64,000 nucleotides of DNA from Lepidostoma basale (GCA_022606425.2 JAHDVF020000211.1:3782001-3846000), one strand, 5' to 3'. Shown: positions 1 to 10,880, counted from the first letter of the stretch. Translations and numbers: made by a program. Notes: generated from the sequence alone by a model not told the origin.

Positions 1-204
1 TATTACGACAATTTTTAGATCGGAATCCACAAGGGTATATTAAATTTTAAAAATAAAATCCTTTCCATATGTAATACATAGGCAGACGAACGATTACATT
101 ACTTACAACCTTGCACGTGTTAGACCCACACATAAGACGATTTACGGTTGCCTTAAAATATAATTATTAAATAAAGTGATTTGAAAAGAGAATTTTAAAC
201 CCTA

Positions 205-806
205 TTTAATGCAACATTTTGAATGTATACAAATACTTGTAGACGAATACTGGATTTTATTTACCCATTGCGGGTTATCAATTCAAGGATTAATTTTATC
301 TCAATAGAGACGAAGATGCAAACTGGAAACTGAATATGGTGATCGAGGTGTTTACAGGACTTATGACCTGTCATTGGTTGGGTTAAGCGCACGCTTTATG
401 TAATACAACTTTCCCCATTTCACCTTTCTTATGACCACCATGTCTGACAAATTTTTGGAAGAGTAACATTTCCAGGCGTTATCTAGCAGTGCGTTGCAAT
501 GGCGGTAGCCTTTCACATTGCGTTATAAAAAGATCTTCTGCTTAATGCTTAAATCTAATCTCCATAGATGGCGCTGGTCTGTAAATTGAAACTGACATGT
601 GAATTGTGGTGTTGGATATTAACATATATACAACTTTCAAAAATTTGTCAGACATGGTGGTCATAAGAAAGGTGGAATGGGGAATGTTGTATTACACAAA
701 GCGTGCACTTAACCCAACCAATGACAGGTCATAAGTCCTGTAAACACCTCGATCACCATATTCAGTTTCCAGTTTGCATCTTCGTCTCTATTGAGATAAA
801 ATTAAT
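205..806. repeat. Foldback element, family Q, copy 1
   Basis: Long imperfect inverted repeat. The left arm (about 290-460) reappears reverse-complemented at about 630-806, around a central unique part. Relatives lie at 5826-6285, 39530-39872, 44563-44865 and 48660-48755. A block at the outer edge, ending with ACCCATTGCGGG, recurs beside the copies at 6225-6285, 39800-39872 and 48660-48710. No coding capacity. Probably a non-autonomous hairpin element; class unknown. Confidence 0.8.
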
Positions 807-833
807 TATTTAATGCATTTTTTATCATTTAAG

Positions 834-1047
834 GAGAAAGGAGTAAAAGGAAGAATCTGATTATTAATTATGTTTTCACTCAATTTCACCGACTTTTTAT
901 ACCTCTTTTTATATCAAAATTTAGAAATCCTCAAGTCGGTGGGGATAGGATTTCTAAATTTTGGTAGAAAAAGAGGTATAAAAAGTCGGTGAAATTGTCT
1001 GAAAACACAATTAATAATCAGATTCCTCCTTTTACTCCTTTCTCCTC
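834..1047. repeat. Near-perfect 214-bp inverted repeat
   Basis: Two arms of about 97 bases (834-930 and 950-1047) are reverse complements with only a handful of mismatches, separated by a loop of under 20 bases. No second copy was noticed in the window. A foldback or MITE-like element that abuts the Q element on its left. Confidence 0.85.
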
Positions 1048-1136
1048 TAATACTTTTTCTACATTTAATCTCCCAAGCTCAAATTCCCAATCAAATACAA
1101 CTTAATCATTTATTAATTTCTATATAAATACAATTG

Positions 1137-1173
1137 AAGTGGACGAGAATAGGCTGAGGAAGAAGAAGAAAAA
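1137..1173 (+). repeat. Extreme 3' end of an RTE-type LINE
   Basis: The short sequence around AGGCTGAGGAAGAAGAAG matches, inverted, the end of the fragment at 2222-2400. It ends in an AAG-rich tail, as several RTE-like fragments here do. Confidence 0.4.
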
Positions 1174-1517
1174 CTTCTTTAAACTTCTATACAATTTTTA
1201 TTATTTTTTTTATAGTATCATCATGTATTATTATTATTTAATATTATTAATTAGTTCTTACTGATAAAAAAAGAATTATTAGTACTCATAACAAGTAGCC
1301 CAGGTTAATTTTGAAATTTGAATTATTGTATCGAATTTTAAATGCGTTTTTATATTAGTCTTTCTTTGTTTAGTTTTTATTATATTTTTACAAATTATTG
1401 ATGTTGTTGATTGAAATTTCTTGGTACAAGTTCATTGTAAATAATGAAAATATATATATTTTTTTAAATAAACTGAAAAATTCTTAAATTTTTCATTTTT
1501 ATTTTCATTATTTATAT

Positions 1518-1601
1518 TTTTACACCTGAAGATGGAGGTATCCTCCGAAACATGTATTTTTTAATAATTAGTGGATTAAACAAAGTTATAAAAAATCCAA
1601 A
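1518..1601 (+). repeat. Hammerhead-like repeat, family HH1
   Basis: Core CTGAAGA at 1526-1532, one extra T, stem II GGAGG/CCTCC with loop TAT (1534-1546), GAAAC at 1547-1551, then AT and GTA. The bases before the core (ACAC) would pair with the GTGT kept after the cleavage triplet in the copy at 36745-36790. Here those bases are lost. The downstream part to 1601 matches the arm ends of the palindrome at 36693-36905. Confidence 0.65.
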
Positions 1602-1624
1602 GTATATAATAATTTTTATTATTA

Positions 1625-1690
1625 TTATTCGCGACAGCTGTTTCACCAACCGAAGTTGGCATAATCAGGTGTTACAAACAACTGTTTTGA
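1625..1690 (-). repeat. Hammerhead-like repeat, family HH2
   Basis: On the minus strand: CTGATTA, a hairpin GCCAAC/GTTGGT, GAAAC, AGCT, GTC. It matches the copies at 11085-11150, 34370-34430 and 49485-49595. One base of the CUGANGA core is changed (G8 to T), so it is probably a dead copy. Confidence 0.6.
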
Positions 1691-2221
1691 AAACAAAAGT
1701 TTAATTTTAACAGTGAAAAATGTGGTCTTATTCACAAAAAAACTAATATACCTACACTAACACAAAATATTCATAAGATACGAAAACACCCATTTGTATG
1801 GTGAAATTAAAATGAATGGGTAACAATTTACACCCAAACTAAATACAACCCTCGAAATATCAAAAACCCGTAATATTTCATACGAATGGGCTCCTTACAC
1901 CCCGCGCTGCGTACCGCGGTATTGTATTGTGTCTTGTAATGACGGTACAATGGACCCCGCGCAGCGAAACCGGTCGTCTAGGGTCAAATAATTTTTGGGA
2001 CCCCGGCTTTGAATGGGTTGGGTTAATGTGATCAAATAATTTGTATTTTCGAGTTCGTACAGTCTCCGCCGAGGTTGCCAGACGTATAATGTATGGTTTG
2101 ATTATCTTCTGGGAAAATATTCGTTAATAAACTAACCCCCTAATTAAGTCCCATAAAAATATATTGCTCATTATTCCTTCGTCCTTGTTATTCAAAGAAT
2201 ATCAAATACTTATTTTTTATC

Positions 2222-2400
2222 TTCTTCTTCCTCAGCCTATTCCCGTCCACTTCTGGACAAAGGCCTCCTCCATTCGCTCCCATGTCACTCTGTCTTATGC
2301 ACACTGCATTCAGGTTATTCTGACGTGTCTGTTCAGATCATCCTTCCACCGTTATTGCGGTCGTCCTGCACTTCTTCTTGTCCACGGTTTCCAAGTCAGC
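2222..2400 (-). repeat. RTE-type LINE 3' fragment
   Basis: The minus strand carries a degraded C-terminal GRP-rich coding stretch and ends in an AAG-rich tail at 2222. It is the same family as the short end at 1137-1173. No intact frame. Confidence 0.45.
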
Positions 2401-2574
2401 AGTCGAAGCAGCAGCAGAGAATTTGGCTCGTAAGCTGACATGTTTAATCGGGAATAACTTTATGATGCAGACACAAATCGACTAATATTTCGATGGCGTT
2501 ATGTTTACAAATACTTAAGCTTATTGTATGACATCTACTCGTATGATCTATTTATTCCAACTACCACTTACCGC

Positions 2575-2755
2575 TACTGCCATTTCACTGCTTGTATATA
2601 TCATTTTAACCATTCTTTCATCATCCATTCGTTCCATATGTCTAAACCATCTTAGTGACCCTTAATTTTTTTAGTACGTATTCATCCGTCTAACATTTCT
2701 TTTTGACTTCTTCGTTGGGTATTCTATCATACCGTTTTTCCGCATAATATTCTAA
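2575..2755 (-). repeat. Decayed RTE-A/B fragment
   Basis: The minus strand still resembles the RTE segment that encodes the SLRWFGHMERM motif (compare 14480-14560), with many substitutions. An old copy. Confidence 0.4.
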
Positions 2756-3034
2756 TTAATCTCATTTCTATGTTGCATTGGCGGACCTATTTGGTGCTGT
2801 CATTTCCAATTGTGTCAACAACTTTCCACATATTGCAAGACAAAGATCCTCAATGTAGTTGAGCGCTTCATTGTATATTTCTTCTGTGAAATCCAAGCCA
2901 TGATTAAGTGCATCTTGACGCATTCTGTGCAGAATATCATCAGCCATGTAGTCTTTGTATTACTCCCATAATTGTACTGGTTGTGATGGAGAACATGTAG
3001 ACGAAATAATTGCGAATAGCGAAGTATTTGAAAT

Positions 3035-3555
3035 GGATTAAATAATAATGAAATAAAACGATATTTTTTAACTACTTCCACTTTTGTCTTTATTTCGACA
3101 GCAACCGGTTTCGCCAGGCTCGCTGGCATCGACAGACTGGTGACACTATTGTAAATTTAGTCCTTTATATACATACAGATCAGGGGTGGTAAACATGATT
3201 CTATACAAAAATAATCTTCAAATATTTATGTAAAATTTACTGAATCTAAATATTGGTGTAGTATATGTAATCGAAAATACAATTTTAAACCATTGTATTA
3301 TTTACGAACCTCCTTGAATACTTGCAATACCAAAATTTAAATTCAGTAAATTTTACATAAATATTTGAAGATTATTTTTGTATAGAATCATGTTTACCAC
3401 CCCTGATCTGTGTGTATAAATAGGACTAAGTTTACAATAGTGTCACCAGTCTGTCGATGCCAGCGAGCCTGGCGAATCCGGTCGCTGTCGAAATAAAGAC
3501 AAAAGTGGAAGTAGTTAAAAAACATCGTTTTATTTAATTATTATTTAAAATTAAC
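3035..3555. repeat. About 520-bp palindrome with two HH3 hammerhead-like cores
   Basis: The two arms (about 3035-3245 and 3335-3555) are reverse complements around a 90-base centre. Each carries family HH3. The plus copy has CAGT, CTGTCGA, T, stem GCCAG/CTGGC, GAATC, CG and GTC, then GCTG (3447-3488). The minus copy (3099-3144) keeps GAAAC. Stem I would be CAGU/GCUG with one wobble pair. Core position A6 is U in both, which should weaken cleavage. The outer ends (AAAACGATGTTTTTTAACTA-like) recur at 6505-6530, 10955-10980, 15690-15830, 19256-19286 and 24590. Confidence 0.8.
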
Positions 3556-3794
3556 TTCCATCAAGAGATTTCAGTAAAATCATTAGATTATCTGAAATGG
3601 ATAAGAAGTAGCGGATGAATCTTCTATTGACTTATCCTATGATACTTTCATCATTCTTCTGCCAAATTCAAGCTTAACTTTCATACATACTTTGCATCTA
3701 AATATATAAATAATGAATGTGAAGCAGAATTTAAGCAACATAATAATTAAGAAACTAATTAAATTACCTTTAAATTTCTCTAGGGTAATTTAAA

Positions 3795-4010
3795 TTTGAC
3801 ACGTCATAATCACGAATTTCACAGTTGCAGATAGTTTTCCCAAGTTGCATGTTGTAGGACGAACTTCCGACCAATGAGACGTCGGCCCGTGTTTGCTGGG
3901 GGTGGGGTTGGGCGTCGGGGCGGGGGTGTTGTGGGAGAACCAATGGTCAACAGAGTCGTGCGTCCAACATGGCGGTCTCAAGTACACACGGCGTATTGTC
4001 TAAAGACTCG
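3795..4010 (+). promoter_or_regulatory. GC-rich promoter-like island
   Basis: In an AT-rich setting this stretch has two CCAAT boxes (about 3870 and 3939), a G-rich GC-box-like run (3896-3928) and a CAACATGGCGG element near 3966. The combination looks like a TATA-less promoter or an LTR/UTR remnant. No downstream gene could be read. Tentative. Confidence 0.3.
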
Positions 4011-4164
4011 TTAACATGGAGAGTACTGTATTATCATATAAACTTATAATTAGTATTTTTAATTGAAATATCTTGGAAGAAGTTCATTTTAGACAATGAA
4101 ATCGAAAAAAAATATACGAGTATACAAACATTTCTTTATTATTATGTATTTAGTGTGCTTCCCC

Positions 4165-4262
4165 TTCTAGTCACCAGGCGATGGCAGCAAGCTGCCGAAA
4201 CCGGTCAAACATAAATACAAGTGGAAACACACTAAATACATAAAAATAAAGAAATTTTTTAA
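4165..4262 (+). repeat. Hammerhead-like repeat, family HH4
   Basis: CAGGCGA, T, stem GGCAGC/GCTGCC, GAAAC, CG and GTC (4174-4207). A relative with CAGAAGA lies inverted at 49313-49352. Core position U4 is A in both, so this is a variant or inactive family. Confidence 0.55.
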
Positions 4263-4379
4263 TAATTTTTTTTTTCATTATATAAACTTATGTTATATTC
4301 AAAATGAAAAAATAAAATGTGTTACATTTTAGAATTTTTAATCAAGAGAGTGATTGAAAAATAAATTATTAAGCATCTT

Positions 4380-4715
4380 GCCATCTCCCCGAAGGGGTAG
4401 ACAGAAAAAATGGACTGCCACACTTTTCTTTTCTCATAGACATTTCTAGATTCCTAAACATTCATACGCACATGTACGCACGTTGATTTCTCCGACTTAT
4501 ATTTGATTAATATTATTCAATATTTGATTTATTTGATCGTGCCACGTTTTACTCGGTCTTCCTCTATTTCTAGTTCCATTCACATCGTTAACATTATTTA
4601 ATTTTATTTACCATTCTTTCTTCTTTAATTTTTGTACCATTCTTAATTATTTTCATGTGTCTAAATCATTTTGTTGATCCTTTCATAATTTTGTTCATAA
4701 CACTTTCATGCAATT
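4380..4715 (-). repeat. RTE-A LINE 3' fragment
   Basis: On the minus strand it matches the RTE-A C-terminal coding and 3' region (best copy 14244-14702) but with several indels. The 3' end is at 4380. Confidence 0.65.
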
Positions 4716-4804
4716 AAGCATTGTGAAAATAAAATATTGTCTAAAAGTGATTCTAATATGAATATACACCACAAAGTGATAACGAATACAGAACAGATGA
4801 TCAT

Positions 4805-5015
4805 TATTATTTATTGTTTCTTGAATAATGATATAAAACTCCATATTAAATAATTAATACGAATGAAAACGTCAGTTTTCTAGAAGTTTTATGGAAATGA
4901 CATGCTTCGCCCTTTTAAGGCATTGTTAAATGTTGAAACGAAACATGTGATTTCCAAAAAATATAATAAAACTTCCGGAAAACTGACGTTTTCATTCGTA
5001 TTAAGAATTCATTAT
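4805..5015. repeat. Foldback element, family P
   Basis: Inverted repeat whose outer ends read TATTGTTTCTTGAATAATGA and whose arms contain GAATGAAAACGTCAGTTTTC. The centre has a GCCTTnnnAGGC-like hairpin next to GAAAC. Other copies are annotated at 10690, 18050, 22350, 28330, 32395, 36212, 49690, 55005, 58505, 60195, 60520 and 63395. This is the commonest palindrome in the window. Confidence 0.8.
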
Positions 5016-5039
5016 TAATTATTACCCATCGCTAGAATG

Positions 5040-5275
5040 TTAGACTCGCTCTTCGGGTTACGCCCATGGTATTGTGAACCCCGTTAAGGCTAGGAGTCCA
5101 AAACAGTTGAATCCCCAAAACAATACCCGCCCGCTGCACAGTGCGGTAACAATGGTAGGAAAATACTTACACGCTTAGTCCCGAGTGCCCCCTACCCCAG
5201 ACTCCCCCATTCGTTACGCCTCTGGCGGAGACAACGTGTACTAAGAACGCTCTTAAGTGGGTCCTCGGTTTTTTT
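5040..5275. other. GC-rich island, no gene recognised
   Basis: A compositionally distinct stretch with no sustained reading frame and no repeat match noticed within the window. It could be the 5' or untranslated part of an unseen retroelement. Confidence 0.25.
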
Positions 5276-5449
5276 ACTAGTACTATTTGTTAAAGGCGTA
5301 GTACTGAAATAGAAAAAGTATTAAATTTCTCAGGATTCCGCCTATTCTAATGTATGATTTTATTTACGTTATTTCTAACTCTGCCATTATGGAAAATATA
5401 ACTAACTTTGATAAGAAGTCATTACTTGGTGGTTGGACATATTTAACAC

Positions 5450-5700
5450 TTAATTCAACACTTTTTTAAATATACTTGGTATGCAACCACTTTATTATGT
5501 GAGGATGCGGGCCTACCGGTTTCGCTCTTCGAGCTTCGTCAGGGCTTGACACATACTGTATGTATCAAGCCCTGCCAGTATGTGTCAAGCCCTGACGAAG
5601 TTCGCATAGAGCGAAACCAGTACGCCCGCATCCTCACATAATAAAGTGGTTGCATACCAAGTATATTAAAAAAAAGTGTTTAATTAAGTGTTATATAACT
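5450..5700. repeat. Palindrome with two HH5 hammerhead-like cores
   Basis: About 250 bp, centre near 5565. The plus core is CTGACGA (5592-5598), A, GTTC/GAGC, GAAAC (5613-5617), CA, GTA. The minus core (5507-5558) is CTGACGA, A, GCTC/GAGC with loop GAA, GAAAC, CG, GTA. Stem I of the minus copy can pair GCC with GGC. A related copy is at 59170-59330. Confidence 0.75.
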
Positions 5701-5825
5701 AACTAACTAACCATCACTAAATAACCGAAATTGACACTTTTCTTTCCTGCATAGATACTTCACTCGCTTCCTCAACATTCATACATCGCGCCACATTCAA
5801 TATTTGATCGTGCCACTTTTAAATA
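5695..5825 (-). repeat. RTE-A 3' end with (TTAG)n tail
   Basis: Inverted TTAG-type tail at about 5697-5712, followed by degraded RTE-A 3' sequence. It abuts the HH5 palindrome and the next Q element. Confidence 0.6.
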
Positions 5826-6285
5826 TTATTTCTAAGGATTAATTGTATCTCCATAGAGACGAAGATGCAAATTGGAAACAGAATATGGTGGTCGAGGCGT
5901 TTACAGGACTTATGACATGTCATTGGTTAGGTTAAGCGCATGCTTTATGTAATACAACATTCCCCATTCCGCGCTTCTTACGACCACCACGTCTGACAAA
6001 TTTTTGGAAGATGTATGTATGCTACAATGTAGGACCACGCTTCACATTTTTTAGTTCAATCTACACTAGCGCCATCTATTAAGATTTAATTAAGCATTAA
6101 GCAGAAGATCTCTATTAACGCAATGTGAAAGGCTACCGCCATTAACATACATTGCTAGATAACGCCCGGAGATGTCTCTCCAATTGTTATGCTTTTTTAA
6201 CTTGGACCAGTTTTTTTACAACATTTTGAATATATACAAATACTTGTAGACGATTACTGGATTTTTCCCATTGCGGGTTTGGAAT
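5826..6285. repeat. Foldback element, family Q, copy 2
   Basis: Starts with the GTATCTCCATAGAGACGAAG arm end and is largely collinear with copies at 39530-39872 (inverted) and 44563-44865. It ends at the ACTGGATTTTTCCCATTGCG block. No coding capacity. Confidence 0.75.
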
Positions 6286-6484
6286 TGGATCGGCAGACAC
6301 CCTTCCTCATTGTATCAATTTTAACAACAAATGATACAAAATCATTACTTATTTTATATAAGTAATGATTTTGTTTCATTTAATTCTAAAATTCTACTTC
6401 AGAAGGGTATCTGTGGTTCGAAACGTGTTTGCGAAAAGCGTCCCTACACTGTTTTTCAAAAGTTATGTTTAGTTATTACATTTA

Positions 6485-6600
6485 TTTTTTTAATAATTAA
6501 ATAAAACGATGTTTTTTAAACAACTTCCACCTTTGTCTTTATTTCGACAGCCATCGGTTTTGCCAGGCTCGCTGGAATCGACAGACTGTCTTTTTAATTT
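6485..6600 (-). repeat. HH3 terminal fragment
   Basis: Minus-strand copy of the family HH3 arm, truncated just beyond the CTGTCGA core. GAAAC reads AAAAC here. Confidence 0.6.
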
Positions 6601-7414
6601 TTTATTTATTTTTTGTTTTATTTAATTATTATTCCTTGAGGCCCTATGCACCACGGAGGTATGACAGGACAAAAAGAAGAAGAAGATTATTTAAAATGAA
6701 CTTCTATCAAAATAAATCAAAAATCATTTGATTTATTTATTTATTTGATGCTAAAATGCTTTAAGAACGATCATTTTTTGGAAATTGAAGATTTATGTTG
6801 TATCTAGTTTTAAAAAATCTGTATTTTCCATTTTATTTAAATGTTTTTTTTATTACGATTTAACAAATTAAAACTACATAATTGTATTCAAATTGCAAGT
6901 ACCTTAAATTTCTTAATTAATTTAAATTTCTTTGTAAAATACAATGAACAGAAAATGGTTGCCGAACAGACCAGCTGCCGAAACTGAAAGAACAAGCGAA
7001 ATTAAACTTGAAAGTATTGACACTATTAAAAAGTATTTTAAATGTTTACTAAATCTAATACTATATTTTAAACCCGATACAATTGCTAAAATAAGTTTGA
7101 TTAAAATTCGCATGTCGATGGTTTCTGATACCTAAAGAATAATCGTACCAATAAAGGTAAACGACCCCACCACAAAAGCAAATCGGCCGAAATTCGAAAT
7201 TTTGTAAATTGAACTGTTAGCCATCTGTGAATGACTTCGGTAACTAGAAAGCCGATTGCATACCTACCGTTTTCTGCGTGGTGCCTACCCTTGTACCTCT
7301 CGGTAGCTATCCCCAAATCAAACACACCACCTAGGTATCCACTTTAACAGCGATTCTCAAATGTAAATAATTAAAACTTCTTAAAAAACTTTTTAAGAAA
7401 TACGACAATAACAA
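6601..7414. other. Noncoding, no recognised element
   Basis: Mostly AT-rich. The part 7140-7330 is more complex (about half GC) and unique in the window. Short overlapping frames on both strands around 6922-7325 show no family features. Confidence 0.3.
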
Positions 7415-7418
7415 AGAT

Positions 7419-7970
7419 CACGCCATTTCTCCGAAATGGTAGGCAGAGAGAATGGACCGCCACACTACTCTATCCTTACACACCTCTCTAGCTTCCTCTA
7501 GCTAGGAAGGAGAGTGTTAGGATAAAGTAGGATAGAAACGGATTAATGGATTGTTTGTTTTTTAACTTTAGACGATATAAATTAATTAGCCTCTTTGCCA
7601 AAAACAGTGGTTTTACAGAAAAAAATTGTGACTGCTAAATAACAAATAAATCATCACGCTGCTTCCTTGGAATAGTAGGCGGAGAGAATGAGCTTACACA
7701 CCTCTCCAGTTTCTTCTACATTCATACGACGAGTCATACATACACGTCAATTCTTCCGACTCCAAAGATGGCCGATCTTTAAATTTCATTGATTTGGTCA
7801 TGCCGTGTTTTCCTCGACTCCGTACTCCATTTACATTGTTGACGTATACTTTCTTATCCATTCATTCTTCATACATACGTTCCATATGACCAAACTATCG
7901 CAGTGACCATTTCATAATTTTGTTCATAATACTTTCTTCCGCTCTACATTCCTTCCTAATGTCGTTCTTA
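7419..7970 (-). repeat. Two RTE-B LINE 3' fragments
   Basis: Minus-strand RTE-B 3' sequence at 7419-7500, followed by a partly inverted copy to about 7540, then a second fragment at 7651-7970. Both resemble the segment at 49180-49285, which ends in a GTTT-type tail. Heavily mutated. Confidence 0.6.
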
Positions 7971-8109
7971 GTAAACAGTGTTTTACATCATAAATATAAT
8001 AAATCTGTTATCTTCTTCTTCTTCTAATTCTTCTTATAGGTCTGATAACCTGTTATTAGTTGCATCTTCGTCCTCCTGGGAGGTGGACCGCCAACTATCT
8101 CGCCATCTC

Positions 8110-8462
8110 TTCGGTGTTCGGTCTTTTGCATCCTAAACATTCATACGTAGTGTTATCGCACGTCGATTTATTCGACTCTTCACGTGACCGAGATTCAATA
8201 TTTGATTATTTTGATCTCTCCACATTTTCCTCGGTATTCCTCTATTTCTAACGTTCCATTTACTATTATTTCCATATGCCCAAACCATCTTAATGTTCCT
8301 TTTATTATATTGTTCAAAATACTTTCATTCGCACTGCATTCACTACTTATATTTTCATTCGATACTTTATCATTCATGGATTTTTTAGACATTCGACTAA
8401 GAGATCTCATTTCTACTGCATTAAATCTATTTTCATTCTTCTTTTGGCAGTTCCGTGCAGAA
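8110..8462 (-). repeat. RTE-A/B C-terminal fragment
   Basis: The minus strand encodes remnants such as NAVEMRSLSRM and GTLRWFGHME, matching the post-RT segment of the 14244-14702 copy. Frames are broken. The 3' end lies near 8110. Confidence 0.6.
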
Positions 8463-8934
8463 TAACGTAAGTAGTATAAATAAAGAATTTCAAGCATTTA
8501 TTGATTAAATCTAGCAAAACAGAAATCGTTGGAATTCAAGTCAGCTTCCAATTCATGGGGGAATTTTATGAAATTCCATAAAAGTATAATTTATGACGGC
8601 TAGTAACAATGAAAAAGTATTGTTTTGTTTTTCGCACTCTAGCAACATCAGGTATTAAAAAATACTCTTAACATTTCCCGCACAATGTGTTAAAAATAAA
8701 CTTCAATGGCAAAATCCAACTAGATTCCTTTTAAAAAAAGAACTAAAATTGTATGAACAAAAATCATAATGGTAATTAAAATGATATATTAATACGCTAG
8801 TAACCACGATTGACCACATGTCCTCTGGATCTAAAGACAAGTGTTCTGTCCTCTAGAAAATCATCCTGATCTTATTTATTTATTTCGCTTATTTTTAATT
8901 TATTTATTTACGTGATGACATATTTTTACCAATG

Positions 8935-9065
8935 CGCTCTCTAAGACCTTTGGTCTGTTCCTGTAATCATACTGGCCTTTCTTGGGAGGTCGACTCCCAG
9001 CTATCCCTCCTTCTCTTTGGCGGTCTTCCGGGTGACTGTGGAAGAAGCAGGAGAGGTGTGTCAGG
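8935..9065 (-). repeat. RTE-D LINE 3' fragment
   Basis: The minus strand resembles the 3' parts at 16060-16180 and 51255-51370, with a shared GGGAGGTCGACTCCCAG-like block. Short and degraded. Confidence 0.4.
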
Positions 9066-9174
9066 TTTATTATTATTATAATTTTGTTGAATCGCTCTTT
9101 ACACCATGACGGCACGAGCCAAATCGATGTACCATAAAGGGTATTATAGATATCATAGTGGTTCTCGTGACATA

Positions 9175-9325
9175 TGTAGCTAATCTATTACCTTTTTTTT
9201 ATTTTCACGTGAATTCTACACCAGACCAAAGACAGTGTGATCACACTGCCCTCGCCGGGAATCGATCCCGGAACCTTCGGGTGGTAGTCAATGCACTTAC
9301 CACTCGGCCACGAAGGTCGTCAGGA
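9175..9325 (-). repeat. tRNA-headed SINE
   Basis: The minus strand starts with a tRNA-like head. It has an A-box-like TGGCCGAGTGGTAAG near 9300 and a B-box GGATCGATTCCC near 9265, then a body shared with 46630-46875 and 50990-51230. Pol III promoter boxes are visible; the body is truncated. Confidence 0.7.
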
Positions 9326-9403
9326 TAGAGTAGTGTGGCGGCTAACTCTCTCTGCCTACTCTTCCGGGGAAACGGCGTGATAGTTTGTTTGATAGTTTGT
9401 TGT
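9317..9403 (+). repeat. RTE-B 3' end with GTTT-type tail
   Basis: Contains CAGGATAGAGTAGTGTGGCG and GGGGAAACGGCGTGAT, then TTTGTTTGATAGTTTGTTG. It directly adjoins the SINE head. Confidence 0.65.
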
Positions 9404-9805
9404 AACAATGTTTTTTTAACTACTGTTATTGCCAAAGGTGGAAGCGAAACCGGTTGGTTTGATAAAACAAAAATAAAGCAATTAATAATAAATAATGTAA
9501 TGAATACATTACAATTACAAAAATAAAGTAATTAATTATAAATAAATTAATAATAAATAATGTGATTCCATAAAATGTTTAAAGAAGTTATAGTTTCTAT
9601 GTATGTGTCTGATATTTCCTAAATGTTTCTGTATTTCTGTAAATTTTGTAAGATGTTTCAATTTCTATCTGTGTTTCGATATTTCCTGAAAGTCTTACAA
9701 ATATTTATTTATTTAATAAAAATACAAAAACATTTTACAACTTATAAAACAACATTTTATAAACAATTAATCATATAAAAAACACAAATGAAAAAAACAC
9801 AAACT

Positions 9806-10010
9806 TTAAACATCGGTACTTACAACATATTTAAAGCATTTTCGACGAAAGATCGTAAGAGAACCGGGATCTCTTACCTCATTTGGCAATTCGTTAAATA
9901 ATTTGAATCCTCTATAAAAAAACACCTATCTCTGTACTTTCAAGTCTGGGTCTCCGGTGTCGGAATCTATCACGACCTCTCGTCAAATAGTCATGTATAT
10001 CATAACTATA
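9806..10010 (-). pseudogene. C-terminal end of a LINE reverse-transcriptase ORF
   Basis: The minus strand encodes, across one frameshift, a stretch ending in GFKLFNELPNEVRDPGSL, followed by a basic segment and a stop at 9806-9808. The GF(K/R)L(F/Y)NELP block before the stop is typical of ORF2 C-termini in jockey/I/CR1-like LINEs. The upstream half (DYLTRGRDRFRHRRPRLES) is in the neighbouring frame, and no reverse transcriptase core is present, so this is a 5'-truncated dead copy. Family call is from memory of such proteins. Confidence 0.6.
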
Positions 10011-10254
10011 TGCTAATTGTTGTCTATCTTTATGTAATTATTCAATATGTCAATTGTCATTTTGTCCCATAATGAGTATTATCCTCATGGGAAAACAGTT
10101 TTGTATGTCTAAATCAATAAAAAATAAAAAAGTGGTGAAAAAACAAGCTAAGCAGCTTTTTAAAATTATTTTGAATAATGTCCTACCACAAATTAATTGT
10201 TTCACACGAAAGTATGTAAATACCAATTTTATTTTTATGTAAAAATTAATTTCA

Positions 10255-10540
10255 AAGTGTGAAGGGAATATCAGATTCCGCATAGTCTACCTGCTACGCA
10301 AACACCTGGTATCATAGTTGATGAAGCTTTGGCTGAGACAAGGAGACTGTCAAGTGGTGGCCCACCCCCGCGGAGCCCTCACCCCTAGCGAAGTCGTTAG
10401 TAACGGCCGTTGATCAGCAAACCACTCGTCTCGTTAAATCGGTTATTTCCTAAAATCCTCCTAAAACTTCCATCGCTATCTGCCCGCTACTACATCGCCT
10501 ACTGCAAAGTGGGCCCGTGTTACATATCCTAATCGCAAGG
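10255..10540. other. GC-rich island, unassigned
   Basis: A complex stretch in AT-rich surroundings with no long frame and no repeat partner noticed in the window. It resembles 5040-5275 in composition only. Confidence 0.25.
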
Positions 10541-10689
10541 GTAAATAAAATAATATAACATTTCAAAATATACATTTCATACAATGAAAATGGTCAGCGC
10601 ATTTTGATATACGATATACTCGTAATTCACAAAATAAACAAATTTTAATAATGCTTTCTTATGCACTCTACATATTTGTGGTGTTACAG

Positions 10690-10880
10690 TATTTTAACTA
10701 ATTAATACGAATGAAAACGTCAGTTTTCTAGACTTTTTATGATATTTTATGGGAATGACATGTTTCGACCTTCTAAGGTATTATCAAATGTTTGATAAAA
10801 CTTCTAGAAAACTGACGTTTTCAATCGTATTAATTATTTAATATGGAGTTTAAATCATTGTTCAAGAAACAATAAATACA
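10690..10880. repeat. Foldback element, family P
   Basis: Both arms are present: GAATGAAAACGTCAGTTTTC on the left and its complement on the right, then the AACAATAAATA outer end at 10870. The central loop is shortened. Confidence 0.8.

Noticed and set aside
1890..2010. Further hammerhead core near GCGAAACCGGTCGTC
   Set aside because: GAAAC and GUC are present, but no CUGANGA-like segment or closed stem II lies upstream. Likely a remnant or chance.
6390..6440. Hammerhead core near GGTTCGAAACGTGTTTG
   Set aside because: The upstream segment (TTCAGAAGG) does not fit the core and no hairpin pairs well.
9240..9316. tRNA gene
   Set aside because: A and B boxes are present, but the sequence continues into the SINE body and no acceptor stem closes. 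Same for 12600, 18960, 46800 and 50995.
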